Positions 19,482 through 28,595 of a DNA stretch of 64,000 bases are shown piece by piece. Position 1 is the stretch's first letter; every line of letters starts with the position of its first letter. Below the pieces are notes generated by a model. That model did not search any database. It was not told the DNA's origin and saw only the letters and a program-made list of their open reading frames with translations. The DNA is from Nitrospira sp. (GTDB taxonomy: Bacteria; Nitrospirota; Nitrospiria; Nitrospirales; Nitrospiraceae). Both the position numbers and the translations under genes were made by a program. The DNA lies in NCBI GenBank assembly GCA_030123565.1, contig CP126122.1:1995001-2059000 (forward strand). Reading direction: 5' to 3'.

Positions 19482-19763
19482 ATGGCAGAGGTGCAGTGTG
19501 TCACTTGCGGGCAGACGGGCGAAGCAATTACCGATATGCTGTTTCTGGGAAAGCTTGAGGCTGAGATCAAGGCAAAGGTCTGCCGGCCCTGTTGGAAAAA
19601 ATGGGAAGGCATGCGCGTGATGGTCATCAATGAATACCAGGTGAACCTGGGAGACGAGAGCGGCCGGGAACTCGTCAAGAAGCAAATGAAGGCCTTTCTC
19701 AAGCTGGGTGAACAAACCGACACATCCAAACTGGATCAAAACTTTCGGCCGGCCGGCGCCTGA
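19482..19763 (+). CDS. Fe(2+)-trafficking protein (YggX) family with added zinc-finger cysteines
   Basis: A 93-residue protein. The middle (WKKWEGMRVMVINEYQVNLG, then QMKAFL) matches the YggX/iron-trafficking family, which protects iron-sulfur clusters from oxidation. Unlike enterobacterial YggX, it has two CxxC pairs at the front (CVTC and CRPC), likely to form a zinc or iron site. GGAGG at 19472 sets the ATG at 19482; the longer open frame upstream runs through the tRNA and is spurious. Monocistronic as far as can be seen. Confidence 0.85.
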   Translation: MAEVQCVTCGQTGEAITDMLFLGKLEAEIKAKVCRPCWKKWEGMRVMVINEYQVNLGDESGRELVKKQMKAFLKLGEQTDTSKLDQNFRPAGA

Positions 19764-19976
19764 AGTCGCAACGAGAGAGAATAGTAGCGAGACAGAGCCT
19801 CGCCCCAGCGGTCTGCCTCGCAGCTTCTCCAGTCAGAATTGGTCGGCGGCGGACGGAATCCAGACAGGCTGATGACGCTGCCGACGCAAACCTTGCCTGC
19901 TTCTCCTAAATGAGCCGTTTGAGCCGTTGCGGGCCCGAATTCATTGACACTCTGATTTCGGAAGTGCTAGATTGCC

Positions 19977-20477
19977 GTGTTGCCGAGATTTTTAGCCGAG
20001 ATCGAGAAGGACATTCCCGCCGTGATCACACAAATGCGGGTGAAGGGGTTGATCTTCGACCCCTATAATAACGCCTACATCGTGGTGTTGCGCGACGAAG
20101 ATAATTCGGACATGCTCCCGATTTGGGTGGGAAAATCAGAAGCCAGCGCCATCGGTCTGGCCATGGAGAGCGTCACCGCGCCTCGGCCCATGACGCACGA
20201 CTTGATGAAATCGTTCCTGGAAACATTCGACGCCAAGATCATCAGCGTGGTCATTACGGACTTGAACGAGAACACGTATTTCGCCAAGATTCACCTGATG
20301 TACGAAGACTCGGAATATACGGTCGATTCTCGCCCCAGCGATGCCATTGCACTGGCGCTTCGAACCAACGCACCGATCTTTGCCAGCGAGAAAGTCATCA
20401 AAAAACAGTCTTCGGAAGAACTCGAACAGTGGCTTGAGAACCTCAAACCGGAAGATTTCGGCAAGCTGGATACCTAG
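19977..20477 (+). CDS. bifunctional nuclease family protein (DUF151), copy 1
   Basis: This 166-residue protein has the DUF151 core: DMLPIWVGKSEASAIGLAME, PRPMTHDLMKSF and the late [19 protein letters not shown]. Characterised members have DNase and RNase activity, and a plant homolog acts in defence; the bacterial role is unclear. The start is uncertain: GTG at 19977, GTG at 20022 (AGAAGG upstream) and ATG at 20034 are all in frame, and the conserved part begins at MRVKGLIFDP. A paralog follows two bases after the stop. Confidence 0.88.
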   Translation: MLPRFLAEIEKDIPAVITQMRVKGLIFDPYNNAYIVVLRDEDNSDMLPIWVGKSEASAIGLAMESVTAPRPMTHDLMKSFLETFDAKIISVVITDLNENTYFAKIHLMYEDSEYTVDSRPSDAIALALRTNAPIFASEKVIKKQSSEELEQWLENLKPEDFGKLDT

Positions 20478-20479
20478 CC

Positions 20480-20974
20480 ATGGAATCAGCCGCTCAGAAC
20501 CAATCGAACCAATCATCTGAACTCGTGGCCTTGACCGTCAAGCAGGTATTGGATGACGGCAATACCGATACCCGCATCGTCGTGCTGAAAAGCGCTGACG
20601 CGAGCGTGACGCTGCCGATCTGGGTCGGGTCTGCCGAGGGGAATGCGATCCGCCTCGCGATGGAACAGGTCGTAACACCCCGTCCGATGAGCCACGACCT
20701 CATTCGGAGTTTTGCGGACCACCTCGGCGTCCGGATTGAGAGGGTCGTGATTACGGATGTGAAGAGCAGCACCTACTATGCAAGCCTGTCGTTCGCGTCG
20801 AAGGGAGTGCATCGGACGTTGGATGCCAGGCCGAGCGACGCCATCGCCCTCGCCTTGCGTGCAGGCTGCCCGATCTACGCCACACAAGATGTGCTGAATC
20901 GACGCACTGCGATTCATTTGGATGCCTGGATCAACAAACTCGACACAAAAAATATCGAACCTCAACAAGCGTGA
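20480..20974 (+). CDS. bifunctional nuclease family protein (DUF151), copy 2
   Basis: A 164-residue paralog of the preceding gene, starting two bases after its stop. Shared motifs are [32 protein letters not shown] and [19 protein letters not shown]. The two copies are clearly divergent, so the duplication is old. The N-terminal 15 residues are Gln/Asn/Ser-rich and probably disordered. rplM begins 50 bases downstream, so the nuclease pair and the ribosomal protein genes may share a transcript. Confidence 0.9.
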   Translation: MESAAQNQSNQSSELVALTVKQVLDDGNTDTRIVVLKSADASVTLPIWVGSAEGNAIRLAMEQVVTPRPMSHDLIRSFADHLGVRIERVVITDVKSSTYYASLSFASKGVHRTLDARPSDAIALALRAGCPIYATQDVLNRRTAIHLDAWINKLDTKNIEPQQA

Positions 20975-21024
20975 GGCGTGACGCCTCGCATGAGAAGCCT
21001 GTCGCTCAGGAGCAGATGGAGACC

Positions 21025-21456
21025 ATGACAAAAACGTATCTCGAAAAACCGGCTGATGTGAAACGGAAATGGTTCCTGGTGGATGCCGAGGGAAAGACGC
21101 TCGGCCGCCTTGCGGCAAAAGTCGCGACCTTGCTCCGCGGCAAACATAAAGCCACGTTCACGCCCCATGTCGATACTGGGGATCACGTGGTCATCGTGAA
21201 TGCGGAGAAGGTCCGCCTAACCGGCAACAAGATGGAAACCAAAACCTATTCCTATCACACCGGATATCCAGGTGGATTGAAAACGCTCACGGCCGAACAT
21301 GTCCACCAGAAACAACCGACGGAACTTTTGACAAGAGCCATCAAGGGCATGTTGCCCAAAACCCCGCTCGGAAATCACATGGCCAAGAAATTGCGCGTTT
21401 ACGCGGGCCCGACCCATCCGCACCAGGCGCAACAGCTGGAATCACTCTCACTGTGA
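21025..21456 (+). CDS. rplM: 50S ribosomal protein L13
   Basis: A 143-residue L13 with the typical core [38 protein letters not shown], YYxHTGYPGG-type loop ([12 protein letters not shown]), [20 protein letters not shown]. The open frame extends to 20971, but L13 homologs start close to the TKTYLEKP region, so I use the ATG at 21025 with GGAG just upstream; the ATG at 21016 is possible. It is co-directional with rpsI, 42 bases downstream, as in nearly all bacteria. Confidence 0.95.
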   Translation: MTKTYLEKPADVKRKWFLVDAEGKTLGRLAAKVATLLRGKHKATFTPHVDTGDHVVIVNAEKVRLTGNKMETKTYSYHTGYPGGLKTLTAEHVHQKQPTELLTRAIKGMLPKTPLGNHMAKKLRVYAGPTHPHQAQQLESLSL

Positions 21457-21498
21457 CCATTATTGTTCTGATTCGATTTGTGAAGGAGGCCGCCTGAT

Positions 21499-21891
21499 AT
21501 GGCAGCATTGACGCAGTATGCAACCGGGAAGAGAAAGAGCGCGATCGCTCGCGCATGGGTAACCGCCGCTGCAGGTGACATCGTCGTGAACGAAAAGCCG
21601 TTGGAAAAGGCGTTTCCGCGCATGACGCTGCGGAATGTGATTCAATTTCCGTTTGAGCTGGCTGGTGTCACCGGCAAGTATTCGGTACGGGCCACCGTGT
21701 ATGGCGGAGGACCTGCGGGCCAAGCCGGAGCCTTGCGGCATGCGATCTCAAAGGCGCTGGTGGTCATGAGCGCGGCGTTCCGAAGCCCCCTCAAGAAAGA
21801 AGGCCTCCTGACCCGCGACTCGCGCGTGAAAGAGCGTAAGAAGTACGGCCAGAAGGGCGCCAGAAAGCGGTTCCAATACTCGAAGCGTTAA
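21499..21891 (+). CDS. rpsI: 30S ribosomal protein S9
   Basis: A 130-residue S9. It shows YATGKRKSAIARAWV at the front, YGGGPAGQAGALRHAISKAL in the middle and the invariant basic tail GARKRFQYSKR, which reaches into the P site. A strong AAGGAGG lies upstream of the ATG at 21499. A terminator follows 29 bases after the stop. Confidence 0.97.
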   Translation: MAALTQYATGKRKSAIARAWVTAAAGDIVVNEKPLEKAFPRMTLRNVIQFPFELAGVTGKYSVRATVYGGGPAGQAGALRHAISKALVVMSAAFRSPLKKEGLLTRDSRVKERKKYGQKGARKRFQYSKR

Positions 21892-21920
21892 CAGAAACCT
21901 GGAGCGACATGGTTCAAGAA

Positions 21921-21949
21921 GGGAAGGCTCCGGAGCCTTCCCTTTTTTT
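21921..21949 (+). terminator. rho-independent terminator after rpsI
   Basis: GGGAAGGCTCC and its exact complement form an uninterrupted 22-base palindrome (21921-21942), followed at once by seven T residues. It ends the rplM-rpsI transcript before argC. Confidence 0.93.
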
Positions 21950-22004
21950 ATGGGCAAGACGAACGAACCGGACGACGGTTCACGATGGTGCCGGGAGGCC
22001 TGAC

Positions 22005-23078
22005 ATGACATCGGTACGAGTGGCGGTGGCCGGTGCCAGCGGCTATACAGGAGCCGAATTGCTTCGGCTGCTTTCACAACACCCGAAAGTCGCCGTGACT
22101 GCCGTGACCTCCGAAAAATCGGCCGGCGCGGCGGTCTCTTCCGTCTATCCCCATTTGCAGGGCATCGTGCCACTGACCTTCGAAGCCCTGGCACCGGAAG
22201 CCTTGGCGGAGCGGGCCGATATTCTCTTTCTCGCCCTCCCCCACACCAAATCCATGGGGCCTGTGGCGAGTTGCCTGAAGGCCGGCAAACGGGTCATCGA
22301 TCTCAGTGCGGACTTCAGACTCAAGGACCCTCGCACCTACGAAACCTGGTACCAGACCCCGCATGCGCATCCCGATCTGATCGGAAACGCCGTCTATGGC
22401 TTGCCGGAACTGCATCGATCCTCCATCGCACAGGCCCGCCTGGTGGCTTCGCCCGGCTGCTATCCGACCGCCGCCATTTTGCAATTGGCGCCGCTGGTCG
22501 CCCACGGTCTGATTGTGTCCGATACCATCGTGATCGATGCCAAGTCCGGCGTGTCAGGCGCCGGGAGAAGTCCCGCGCTCCCCTACCACTTTCCGGAAGC
22601 GCACGAATCGTTGGAGCCCTATAAGATCGGGCAACATCGACACATCCCGGAAATCGAACAGGAACTTTCCGTACTGGCGAGCAAGCAGGGGCACGTCACC
22701 GGCGCCCCCGGTACAGCCGTGACGGTCGCCTTCACACCGCACCTGGTTCCCATGAATCGAGGGATCTTGAGTACCGCCTACGCGCGGATGAAGGGCAAAC
22801 TCGATGTCGCCGAATTGCGAGCGCTCTATCGCGATTTCTACAAGGGCGAGCGTTTTGTGCGGTTGCTGGAGAGCGCGATGCCGAATCCGCGACATGTGCG
22901 GGGCGCCAACTACTGCGATCTCGCAGTCCATGCCGATACACGGGCCGGCTGGGTCGTCACCGTCTCGGCCCTCGACAATTTGATCAAGGGAGCGGCGGGG
23001 CAAGCCATTCAGGCCATGAACCTCATGCTCGGGTATCCGGAAGAGACGGGCTTGACGGCGCCCGGCGTCTATCCTTAG
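22005..23078 (+). CDS. argC: N-acetyl-gamma-glutamyl-phosphate reductase
   Basis: Third step of arginine synthesis: NADPH reduction of N-acetylglutamyl phosphate to the semialdehyde. The protein has 357 residues. The dinucleotide fold opens VRVAVAGASGYTGAELLRLL, and the catalytic cysteine sits in VASPGCYPTAAILQL. The later HRHIPEIEQEL and FTPHLVPMNRGI motifs bind substrate. The start at 22005 follows GGGAGG; the longer open frame crosses the rpsI terminator. argJ follows 59 bases downstream. Confidence 0.96.
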   Translation: MTSVRVAVAGASGYTGAELLRLLSQHPKVAVTAVTSEKSAGAAVSSVYPHLQGIVPLTFEALAPEALAERADILFLALPHTKSMGPVASCLKAGKRVIDLSADFRLKDPRTYETWYQTPHAHPDLIGNAVYGLPELHRSSIAQARLVASPGCYPTAAILQLAPLVAHGLIVSDTIVIDAKSGVSGAGRSPALPYHFPEAHESLEPYKIGQHRHIPEIEQELSVLASKQGHVTGAPGTAVTVAFTPHLVPMNRGILSTAYARMKGKLDVAELRALYRDFYKGERFVRLLESAMPNPRHVRGANYCDLAVHADTRAGWVVTVSALDNLIKGAAGQAIQAMNLMLGYPEETGLTAPGVYP

Positions 23079-23137
23079 CCGCTACGCTGGTTGAGCGGAT
23101 TCACCACGATCGATTCCTCCAACATACAGGATGGCCT

Positions 23138-24343
23138 ATGAAGACTATTTCCGGGGGCGTCACCGCTCCTCTGGGGTTTCTGGCTGCCGGGGTCTACGCC
23201 GGGATCAAGAAAAAGAACCAACTCGATTTGGCGCTGCTCCTGTCTGAGCGAGCAGGCCCAGTCGCCGGGGTCTTCACGACCAATCAGATCGTGGCGGCGC
23301 CGGTCATCCTCGATCGCCTGCATCTCAAGAAGGGCGTCGGCCGAGCCATCCTGGTCAACAGCGGCAACGCCAACGCCTGCACAGGACCGGAGGGAATGGG
23401 GGCAGCCAAGGACATGGCCCAACTGGTGGCGACGGCCCTGCAATGCCCTCCCCACAGCGTCTTCATCGGCTCGACCGGAGTGATCGGCCAACCGCTCCCG
23501 ATCGCCCGTATCAAGGACGCCGTGCCTGATCTCTTGGCCCGGGTCACTCGCCGGGGCGGCAGTAAGGCGGCACGGGCCATCATGACCACCGATCTGAAGC
23601 CCAAAGAAACGGCCGTACGAGCCAGACTGGGAGGCCGTATGGTAACTGTGGGTGGAATGGCCAAGGGGTCCGGCATGATCCACCCCAACATGGCGACCAT
23701 GTTGGCCTACCTCACGACGGATGCGGCCATCAATCGACGCGCGCTTCAAGCGGCGCTGCGCCGGGCCGTCGATCAGTCGTTCAACTGTATCACCGTCGAC
23801 GGCGATACGAGTACGAACGACACCGTCTTGTGCCTTGCCAACGGCATGGCAGACAATCGAAAGATCCTGCTCGACTCGGTGGACTTCGAGAAATTCTGTG
23901 CCATGCTCGAGACGGTCTGCCGGACGCTGGCATTGAAAATTTGTTGGGACGGCGAAGGGGTCACGAAAGTCGTGAGGGTCGAGGTCAGAGGGGCCAAGAC
24001 CGCCAAAGCGGCGAGGCAGGTGGCGCAAACGATCGCAACTTCCAATCTGGTGAAGACGGCGCTTTTCGGCGGTGACGCCAACTGGGGCCGCGTGATGGCG
24101 GCGCTCGGGCGCGCGGGAGTGGCCATCGATCCAACCAGCGTGAGTCTTCAATTCGGGGATGTCCCGATGGTGCGGAAGGGACAAGGTCTCGGGCAGGCCG
24201 CCGAACGGCGGCTGACCAAAGTCTTTCAAGCACGGGAATTTACGATTCTGGTCGATCTCGGCCAAGGCAAGGCTTGCGCCCACATGTGGACCACGGACCT
24301 CTCCTACGAATACGTCCGCATCAACGCCAGTTACCGATCGTGA
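23138..24343 (+). CDS. argJ: bifunctional ornithine acetyltransferase / N-acetylglutamate synthase
   Basis: Recycles the acetyl group from N-acetylornithine to glutamate. The 401-residue precursor is expected to cleave itself into two chains at the conserved Ala-Thr/Thr-Met-Leu site, seen here as GMIHPNMATMLAYLTTDAAI (cleavage before the Thr of MATM). The end carries the conserved SYEYVRINASYRS. With argC it forms a short arginine unit. Whether it accepts acetyl-CoA (bifunctional) or only acetylornithine is not decidable here. Confidence 0.95.
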   Translation: MKTISGGVTAPLGFLAAGVYAGIKKKNQLDLALLLSERAGPVAGVFTTNQIVAAPVILDRLHLKKGVGRAILVNSGNANACTGPEGMGAAKDMAQLVATALQCPPHSVFIGSTGVIGQPLPIARIKDAVPDLLARVTRRGGSKAARAIMTTDLKPKETAVRARLGGRMVTVGGMAKGSGMIHPNMATMLAYLTTDAAINRRALQAALRRAVDQSFNCITVDGDTSTNDTVLCLANGMADNRKILLDSVDFEKFCAMLETVCRTLALKICWDGEGVTKVVRVEVRGAKTAKAARQVAQTIATSNLVKTALFGGDANWGRVMAALGRAGVAIDPTSVSLQFGDVPMVRKGQGLGQAAERRLTKVFQAREFTILVDLGQGKACAHMWTTDLSYEYVRINASYRS

Positions 24344-24575
24344 GGGTCCTCGTGACCGGTTGCAATGCAGAGGGGATTATGCTAGCGTTCGTGCGTTTCC
24401 GCCGATGAACGGTCCGTCCCACCGTTCACGGATCGACGCATCAAAAATCAGGGACATCTTATTCAAATCCACACCGGCGTGATGCGCACGCTGCGCAGCC
24501 TGAGAATAAGGGGGAGGTCCCCCTCGCCGTCGGCATTGGCCGGGCGCTCTGCAGGCTTCGGAGGGAGGTGAAGGT

Positions 24576-25346
24576 ATGGGAGTCGTGGCGATTAAAGAAT
24601 TGTTGGAAGCCGGTGTCCATTTCGGACACCAGACGAACCGTTGGAATCCGAAGATGAAGCGATTCCTGTTCGGCGAGCGGAACGGCGTCTACATCATCGA
24701 CCTGCAACAGACGGTCGAGCGCCTGGAACAGGCCTATGCCTTCGCGCGCGACACCGTGGCGGCCGGTGACTCCGTCTTGTTCGTCGGAACGAAGCGCCAG
24801 GCAGCGGAGATTTTGGAAGAAGAGGCCAAACGAGCCAACCAGTTCTTCATCAACCAGCGGTGGCTGGGCGGCATGTTGACCAACTTCCAGACCATCCGCC
24901 GCAGCATCGACAAAATGAAAAAGATGGAAGCGACCCTCGCGGATCCGACTCATCAGGGCCACACCAAAAAAGAGCTCGGACAGATGCAGAAGGAAGTCGT
25001 CAAACTCCAGAAGAACCTGTCGGGCATCCGCAACATGCGCGCCTTGCCCGGCGCGGTATTCGTGCTCGACACCCGCATCGAACACATTGCGGTCCTCGAG
25101 GCCAGCCGGTTGGAGATTCCGGTCATCGCCATTGTGGATTCGAATTGCGATCCGGACCATATCCAGTTTCCGATTCCCGGCAACGACGATGCGATTCGCT
25201 CCATCAAGCTGATTATTTCAAAAATCGCGGACGCGTGCCTCGAAGGCGCGCACCTTCGCGCACAACAGGAAGAGACAGAATTCGCAGCAGCGCCGGCCGG
25301 CGGCGGCAAACCGGCGGCGAACCTGGCCGGTGTCTCGGCCTTGTAA
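24576..25346 (+). CDS. rpsB: 30S ribosomal protein S2
   Basis: A 256-residue S2 with [50 protein letters not shown] and the [13 protein letters not shown] motif. The tail is Ala/Gly-rich. GGAGGGAGGTGAAGGT precedes the ATG. The 232-base leader between argJ and rpsB contains a short G-run/C-run hairpin (near 24508-24523) and could hold an autoregulatory site, but I see no certain promoter. It heads the rpsB-tsf-pyrH-frr block. Confidence 0.97.
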   Translation: MGVVAIKELLEAGVHFGHQTNRWNPKMKRFLFGERNGVYIIDLQQTVERLEQAYAFARDTVAAGDSVLFVGTKRQAAEILEEEAKRANQFFINQRWLGGMLTNFQTIRRSIDKMKKMEATLADPTHQGHTKKELGQMQKEVVKLQKNLSGIRNMRALPGAVFVLDTRIEHIAVLEASRLEIPVIAIVDSNCDPDHIQFPIPGNDDAIRSIKLIISKIADACLEGAHLRAQQEETEFAAAPAGGGKPAANLAGVSAL

Positions 25347-25404
25347 ACGCCGCGTTTCGCACGATAACGACGGTATTGTTCTACTCGACCCAACTGAGGA
25401 GCCC

Positions 25405-26001
25405 ATGGCAAGTCTGAGTGACCTCGTCAAAGAATTACGCGAAAAAACCGGGGCCGGGATTCTGGATTGCCAGAAAGCCTTGTCCGAGAACGGCAACAGC
25501 ATCGAGAAGGCGATCGACTATCTCCGGCAAAAGGGACTGGCCGCCGCCCAGAAAAAGGCCGGCCGTGAAACCAACCAGGGATTGGTCCATGCCTATATCC
25601 ACGCCGGAGGAAAGATCGGGGTCCTCATCGAGGTCAACTGTGAAACCGACTTCGTGGCGCGGAACGACGACTTCAAAACGTTTGTGAACGACTTGGCGCT
25701 GCAAGTAGCGGCATCCAGCCCCTCCTATGTCAGACGGGAAGAGATTCCCGCCGATGTCGTGACGAAAGAGCGGAGCATCTACGAAGGACAGGCGAAAGAA
25801 ATGGGCAAGCCGCCTGCCGCCTGGCCGAAAATCATCGAGGGCAAGCTCGAAAAGTTCTTCCAAGAGAATTGCCTGCTCGAGCAATCCTTCGTCAAGGACC
25901 CGTCCGTGACGGTCAAAGATCTGTTGGCGCAACAAATCGCCAAGATCGGCGAGAACATGAACATCCGACGGTTCACCCGTTACCAGCTAGGCCAAGCATG
26001 A
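25405..26001 (+). CDS. tsf: translation elongation factor Ts, short form
   Basis: The nucleotide exchange factor for EF-Tu. It has 198 residues, the short form seen in Thermus and several phyla, lacking part of the core duplicated in E. coli (283 residues). The N-terminal UBA-like domain has [20 protein letters not shown], and the core begins [23 protein letters not shown] upstream sets the ATG at 25405; the frame to 25330 overlaps rpsB and is spurious. The stop overlaps the pyrH start (ATGA). Confidence 0.95.
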   Translation: MASLSDLVKELREKTGAGILDCQKALSENGNSIEKAIDYLRQKGLAAAQKKAGRETNQGLVHAYIHAGGKIGVLIEVNCETDFVARNDDFKTFVNDLALQVAASSPSYVRREEIPADVVTKERSIYEGQAKEMGKPPAAWPKIIEGKLEKFFQENCLLEQSFVKDPSVTVKDLLAQQIAKIGENMNIRRFTRYQLGQA

Positions 26002-26723
26002 GCTCTGCCCGATACCGCCGCATCCTGCTGAAAGTCAGCGGAGAAATGTTGGCCGGTGAACAGGGCTACGGCATTCAACCCTCGATTCTCGAAGGACTGG
26101 CGGACGAAATCGCCGACGTCGTGGCGATGGACGTCGAAGTGGCCGTCGTCATCGGCGGCGGCAATATCTTCCGCGGCCTGGCGGCCAGTGCGCGGGGCAT
26201 GGAGCGGGCTTCGGCCGACTACATGGGGATGTTGGCGACCGTACTGAATGCCCTCGCCCTCCAGAATGCGTTGGAAAGCAAGGGGGTCACGACCCGCGTC
26301 CAATCGGCGATTGAAATGAGACAGCTGGCGGAAGGCTATATCAGGCGCCGCGCCATCCGGCATCTTGAAAAGAAGCGGGTGGTGATTTTTGCCGGCGGCA
26401 CCGGCAATCCCTACTTCTCCACCGACACGGCCGCGTCATTGCGGGCCATGGAAATCGGCGCGCAGGTCATCATGAAGGGCACCAAGGTCGACGGGATTTA
26501 CGACAGTGATCCGGTTAAGAATCCCCAGGCCAAGAAGTACTCGGAGATTCCGTTTCTCTCGATTCTCAACCAGAACCTGAAGGTGATGGACTCAACGGCG
26601 ATCAGCCTCTGCATGGACAACCGTCTGCCGTTGATCGTCTTCAACTTGAAAGAAAAGGGGAACTTCAAGCGGGTCGTGCAGGGTGATCCCATCGGCACCC
26701 TGGTCACCATAGGCAGCCGGTAA
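25998..26723 (+). CDS. pyrH: UMP kinase
   Basis: Phosphorylates UMP to UDP and is the bacterial hexameric amino-acid-kinase type. It has 241 residues, with [23 protein letters not shown], the [16 protein letters not shown] helix and [16 protein letters not shown]. The ATG overlaps the tsf stop by four bases. frr follows after 12 bases with AAGGAGA. This order is conserved across bacteria. Confidence 0.96.
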   Translation: MSSARYRRILLKVSGEMLAGEQGYGIQPSILEGLADEIADVVAMDVEVAVVIGGGNIFRGLAASARGMERASADYMGMLATVLNALALQNALESKGVTTRVQSAIEMRQLAEGYIRRRAIRHLEKKRVVIFAGGTGNPYFSTDTAASLRAMEIGAQVIMKGTKVDGIYDSDPVKNPQAKKYSEIPFLSILNQNLKVMDSTAISLCMDNRLPLIVFNLKEKGNFKRVVQGDPIGTLVTIGSR

Positions 26724-26735
26724 GGAGAAGGTCGG

Positions 26736-27296
26736 ATGACGGCGCAAGAGGTCAAACATAAAGTCACCGAGAAAATGGACCATGCGATCGAGCATTTGAA
26801 GCGGGATCTGGCCGGGCTCCGCACCGGTCGCGCATCCGTGGCGCTCCTCGACGGCATCAAGGTCGATTACTACGGCACGCTGACACCGCTGAAACAGATT
26901 GCGAATATCGCCACACCCGAAGCGCGGCTCCTTACGATTCAGCCCTGGGAACAGAATCTCATCAGGGAAATCGAAAAGGCGATCCAAACTTCGGACCTCG
27001 GCTTGACCCCGTCGAACGACGGCAAGTTGATCCGTATTCCCCTCCCCCCGTTGACCGAAGAACGCCGCAAAGAACTCATCAAGGTGTGCAAGAAACACGG
27101 TGAAGAAATGAAGGTGCAGATTCGCGGCTTTCGCCGGGACGGCAATGAAGAACTCAAGAAACTGCAGAAGGACGCGAAATTGACCGAAGACGAACTGCGC
27201 AAGTCGGAAGCCGAGATTCAGAAACTGACCGACCAGTACGTGCAGAAGATCGACGACGTGATGAAGAAGAAAGAAAGCGAAATTCTCGAAGTCTAA
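26736..27296 (+). CDS. frr: ribosome recycling factor
   Basis: Splits the post-termination ribosome together with EF-G. The 186-residue protein shows the long-helix and hinge layout of the family: LRTGRASVALLDGIKVDYYG, IATPEARLLTIQPWEQ and LTEERRKELIKVCKKHGEE. The carboxy end is a lysine-rich helix. It is the last of the rpsB-tsf-pyrH-frr block; alr starts 27 bases later. Confidence 0.97.
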   Translation: MTAQEVKHKVTEKMDHAIEHLKRDLAGLRTGRASVALLDGIKVDYYGTLTPLKQIANIATPEARLLTIQPWEQNLIREIEKAIQTSDLGLTPSNDGKLIRIPLPPLTEERRKELIKVCKKHGEEMKVQIRGFRRDGNEELKKLQKDAKLTEDELRKSEAEIQKLTDQYVQKIDDVMKKKESEILEV

Positions 27297-27322
27297 GGTC
27301 TTATTCCGCCGCGACGAACCGC

Positions 27323-28486
27323 GTGCACAACCCCGCGCATTGTCCCCCAACCTCCCTGTCGATCGACCTGGCCGCCCTCGCACAGAACCTCGCCCATGTG
27401 CGGCGCCTTGCCCCGCGCTGCGAAGTCCTGGCCGTGGTGAAAGCCAACGCCTATGGGCACGGCGCCGTCGAGATCACACGTGCGCTTCAGCGCCTGGCGG
27501 TGCGCCGGTTCGGCGTCGCTACGACGGAGGAGGGTATCGCGCTCCGTGAAGGAGGCATTCAGGAAGCCATCCTCGTCATGGGTGCGACGGTCCCGGCACA
27601 GTTCCCGGACCTGGTGGCCCACAAGTTGACACCGGTCCTCTATCGGGCGGACATGGTGCAAACCCTTGCTGCCGCCGTCCCGCCCGGAGCCGCTCCCTAC
27701 CCTGTGCATGTCAAAATTGAGACCGGCATGGGCCGCCTGGGCCTGTCTCCCGAGGAGATACCCGATCTTCTCAACCTGCGGGCCTTCGGGACGAGCCTCT
27801 ATCCGGAAGGGCTCATGACCCATCTGGCCGATGCCGACAATCACGAGACCTTGCACACCGAGGCGCAGCTCGCTCGCTTCCGACAGACCATCGAGGCAGT
27901 ACAACGGCGAGGACTCACCTTCCCGCTGGTACACGCGGCCAACAGCGCAGCCATCATCAAATATCCCGCGACCCACTATTCCCTCGTCCGTCCCGGCCTC
28001 ATGCTCTATGGATACCATACCTTGGCCAAGGAGGAATCGGCGCCGGAACTGCAGCCGATCCTCACCTGGAAATCGACCGTCGCCCACCTTCGGACCATTC
28101 AGCCTGGTGACGGCGTCAGCTACAACCGTACATTCGTCGCCTCGCGCCTCTCCCGCATCGCGGTACTGCCGGTCGGATATGCGGACGGATACAGCCGTCT
28201 CCTCTCGAACCGTGGAGTGGTCTTGATCGGCGGCAGACGAGCGCGGGTGGTCGGTCGTGTCTGCATGGACATGACCATGGTCGATGTGACCGATGTCCCG
28301 GGCATAGAGATCGGACATGAAGCCATCTTGATCGGGCGGCAGGGGCAGGAACAGATCACGGCGGCCGACCTGGCCGCTTGGCAACAGACAATTCCCTATG
28401 AAGTGCTCTGTGCCATCGGGCCCCGTGTACCACGCCGATACGACCTTCCTCCGGCCGAGCACACAAGTCCATCACGTAAGCCGTGA
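27323..28486 (+). CDS. alr: alanine racemase
   Basis: PLP enzyme that makes D-alanine for peptidoglycan. The 387-residue protein has the PLP lysine motif AVVKANAYGHGAVEIT near the start. The catalytic tyrosine region of the C-terminal beta domain appears as VSYNRTFVA and the conserved VGRVCMDMTMVDVT. Translation begins at a GTG at 27323 without a strong ribosome-binding site. The close spacing to frr suggests read-through. Confidence 0.94.
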   Translation: MHNPAHCPPTSLSIDLAALAQNLAHVRRLAPRCEVLAVVKANAYGHGAVEITRALQRLAVRRFGVATTEEGIALREGGIQEAILVMGATVPAQFPDLVAHKLTPVLYRADMVQTLAAAVPPGAAPYPVHVKIETGMGRLGLSPEEIPDLLNLRAFGTSLYPEGLMTHLADADNHETLHTEAQLARFRQTIEAVQRRGLTFPLVHAANSAAIIKYPATHYSLVRPGLMLYGYHTLAKEESAPELQPILTWKSTVAHLRTIQPGDGVSYNRTFVASRLSRIAVLPVGYADGYSRLLSNRGVVLIGGRRARVVGRVCMDMTMVDVTDVPGIEIGHEAILIGRQGQEQITAADLAAWQQTIPYEVLCAIGPRVPRRYDLPPAEHTSPSRKP

Positions 28487-28595
28487 GGCGGCCTCCCCTT
28501 GCCTTCCGTAGTCGGTTCCCCCATATTCTTTACAAGATCCTCGTGCTGAGTTCAGATTGCACCTTTCCACCTGACAAATGGAATGAGGAGAAGCA

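Noticed and set aside
22554-24283. Minus-strand frames within argC and argJ
   Set aside because: They are antisense shadows of GC-rich genes; argC and argJ have full family motifs.
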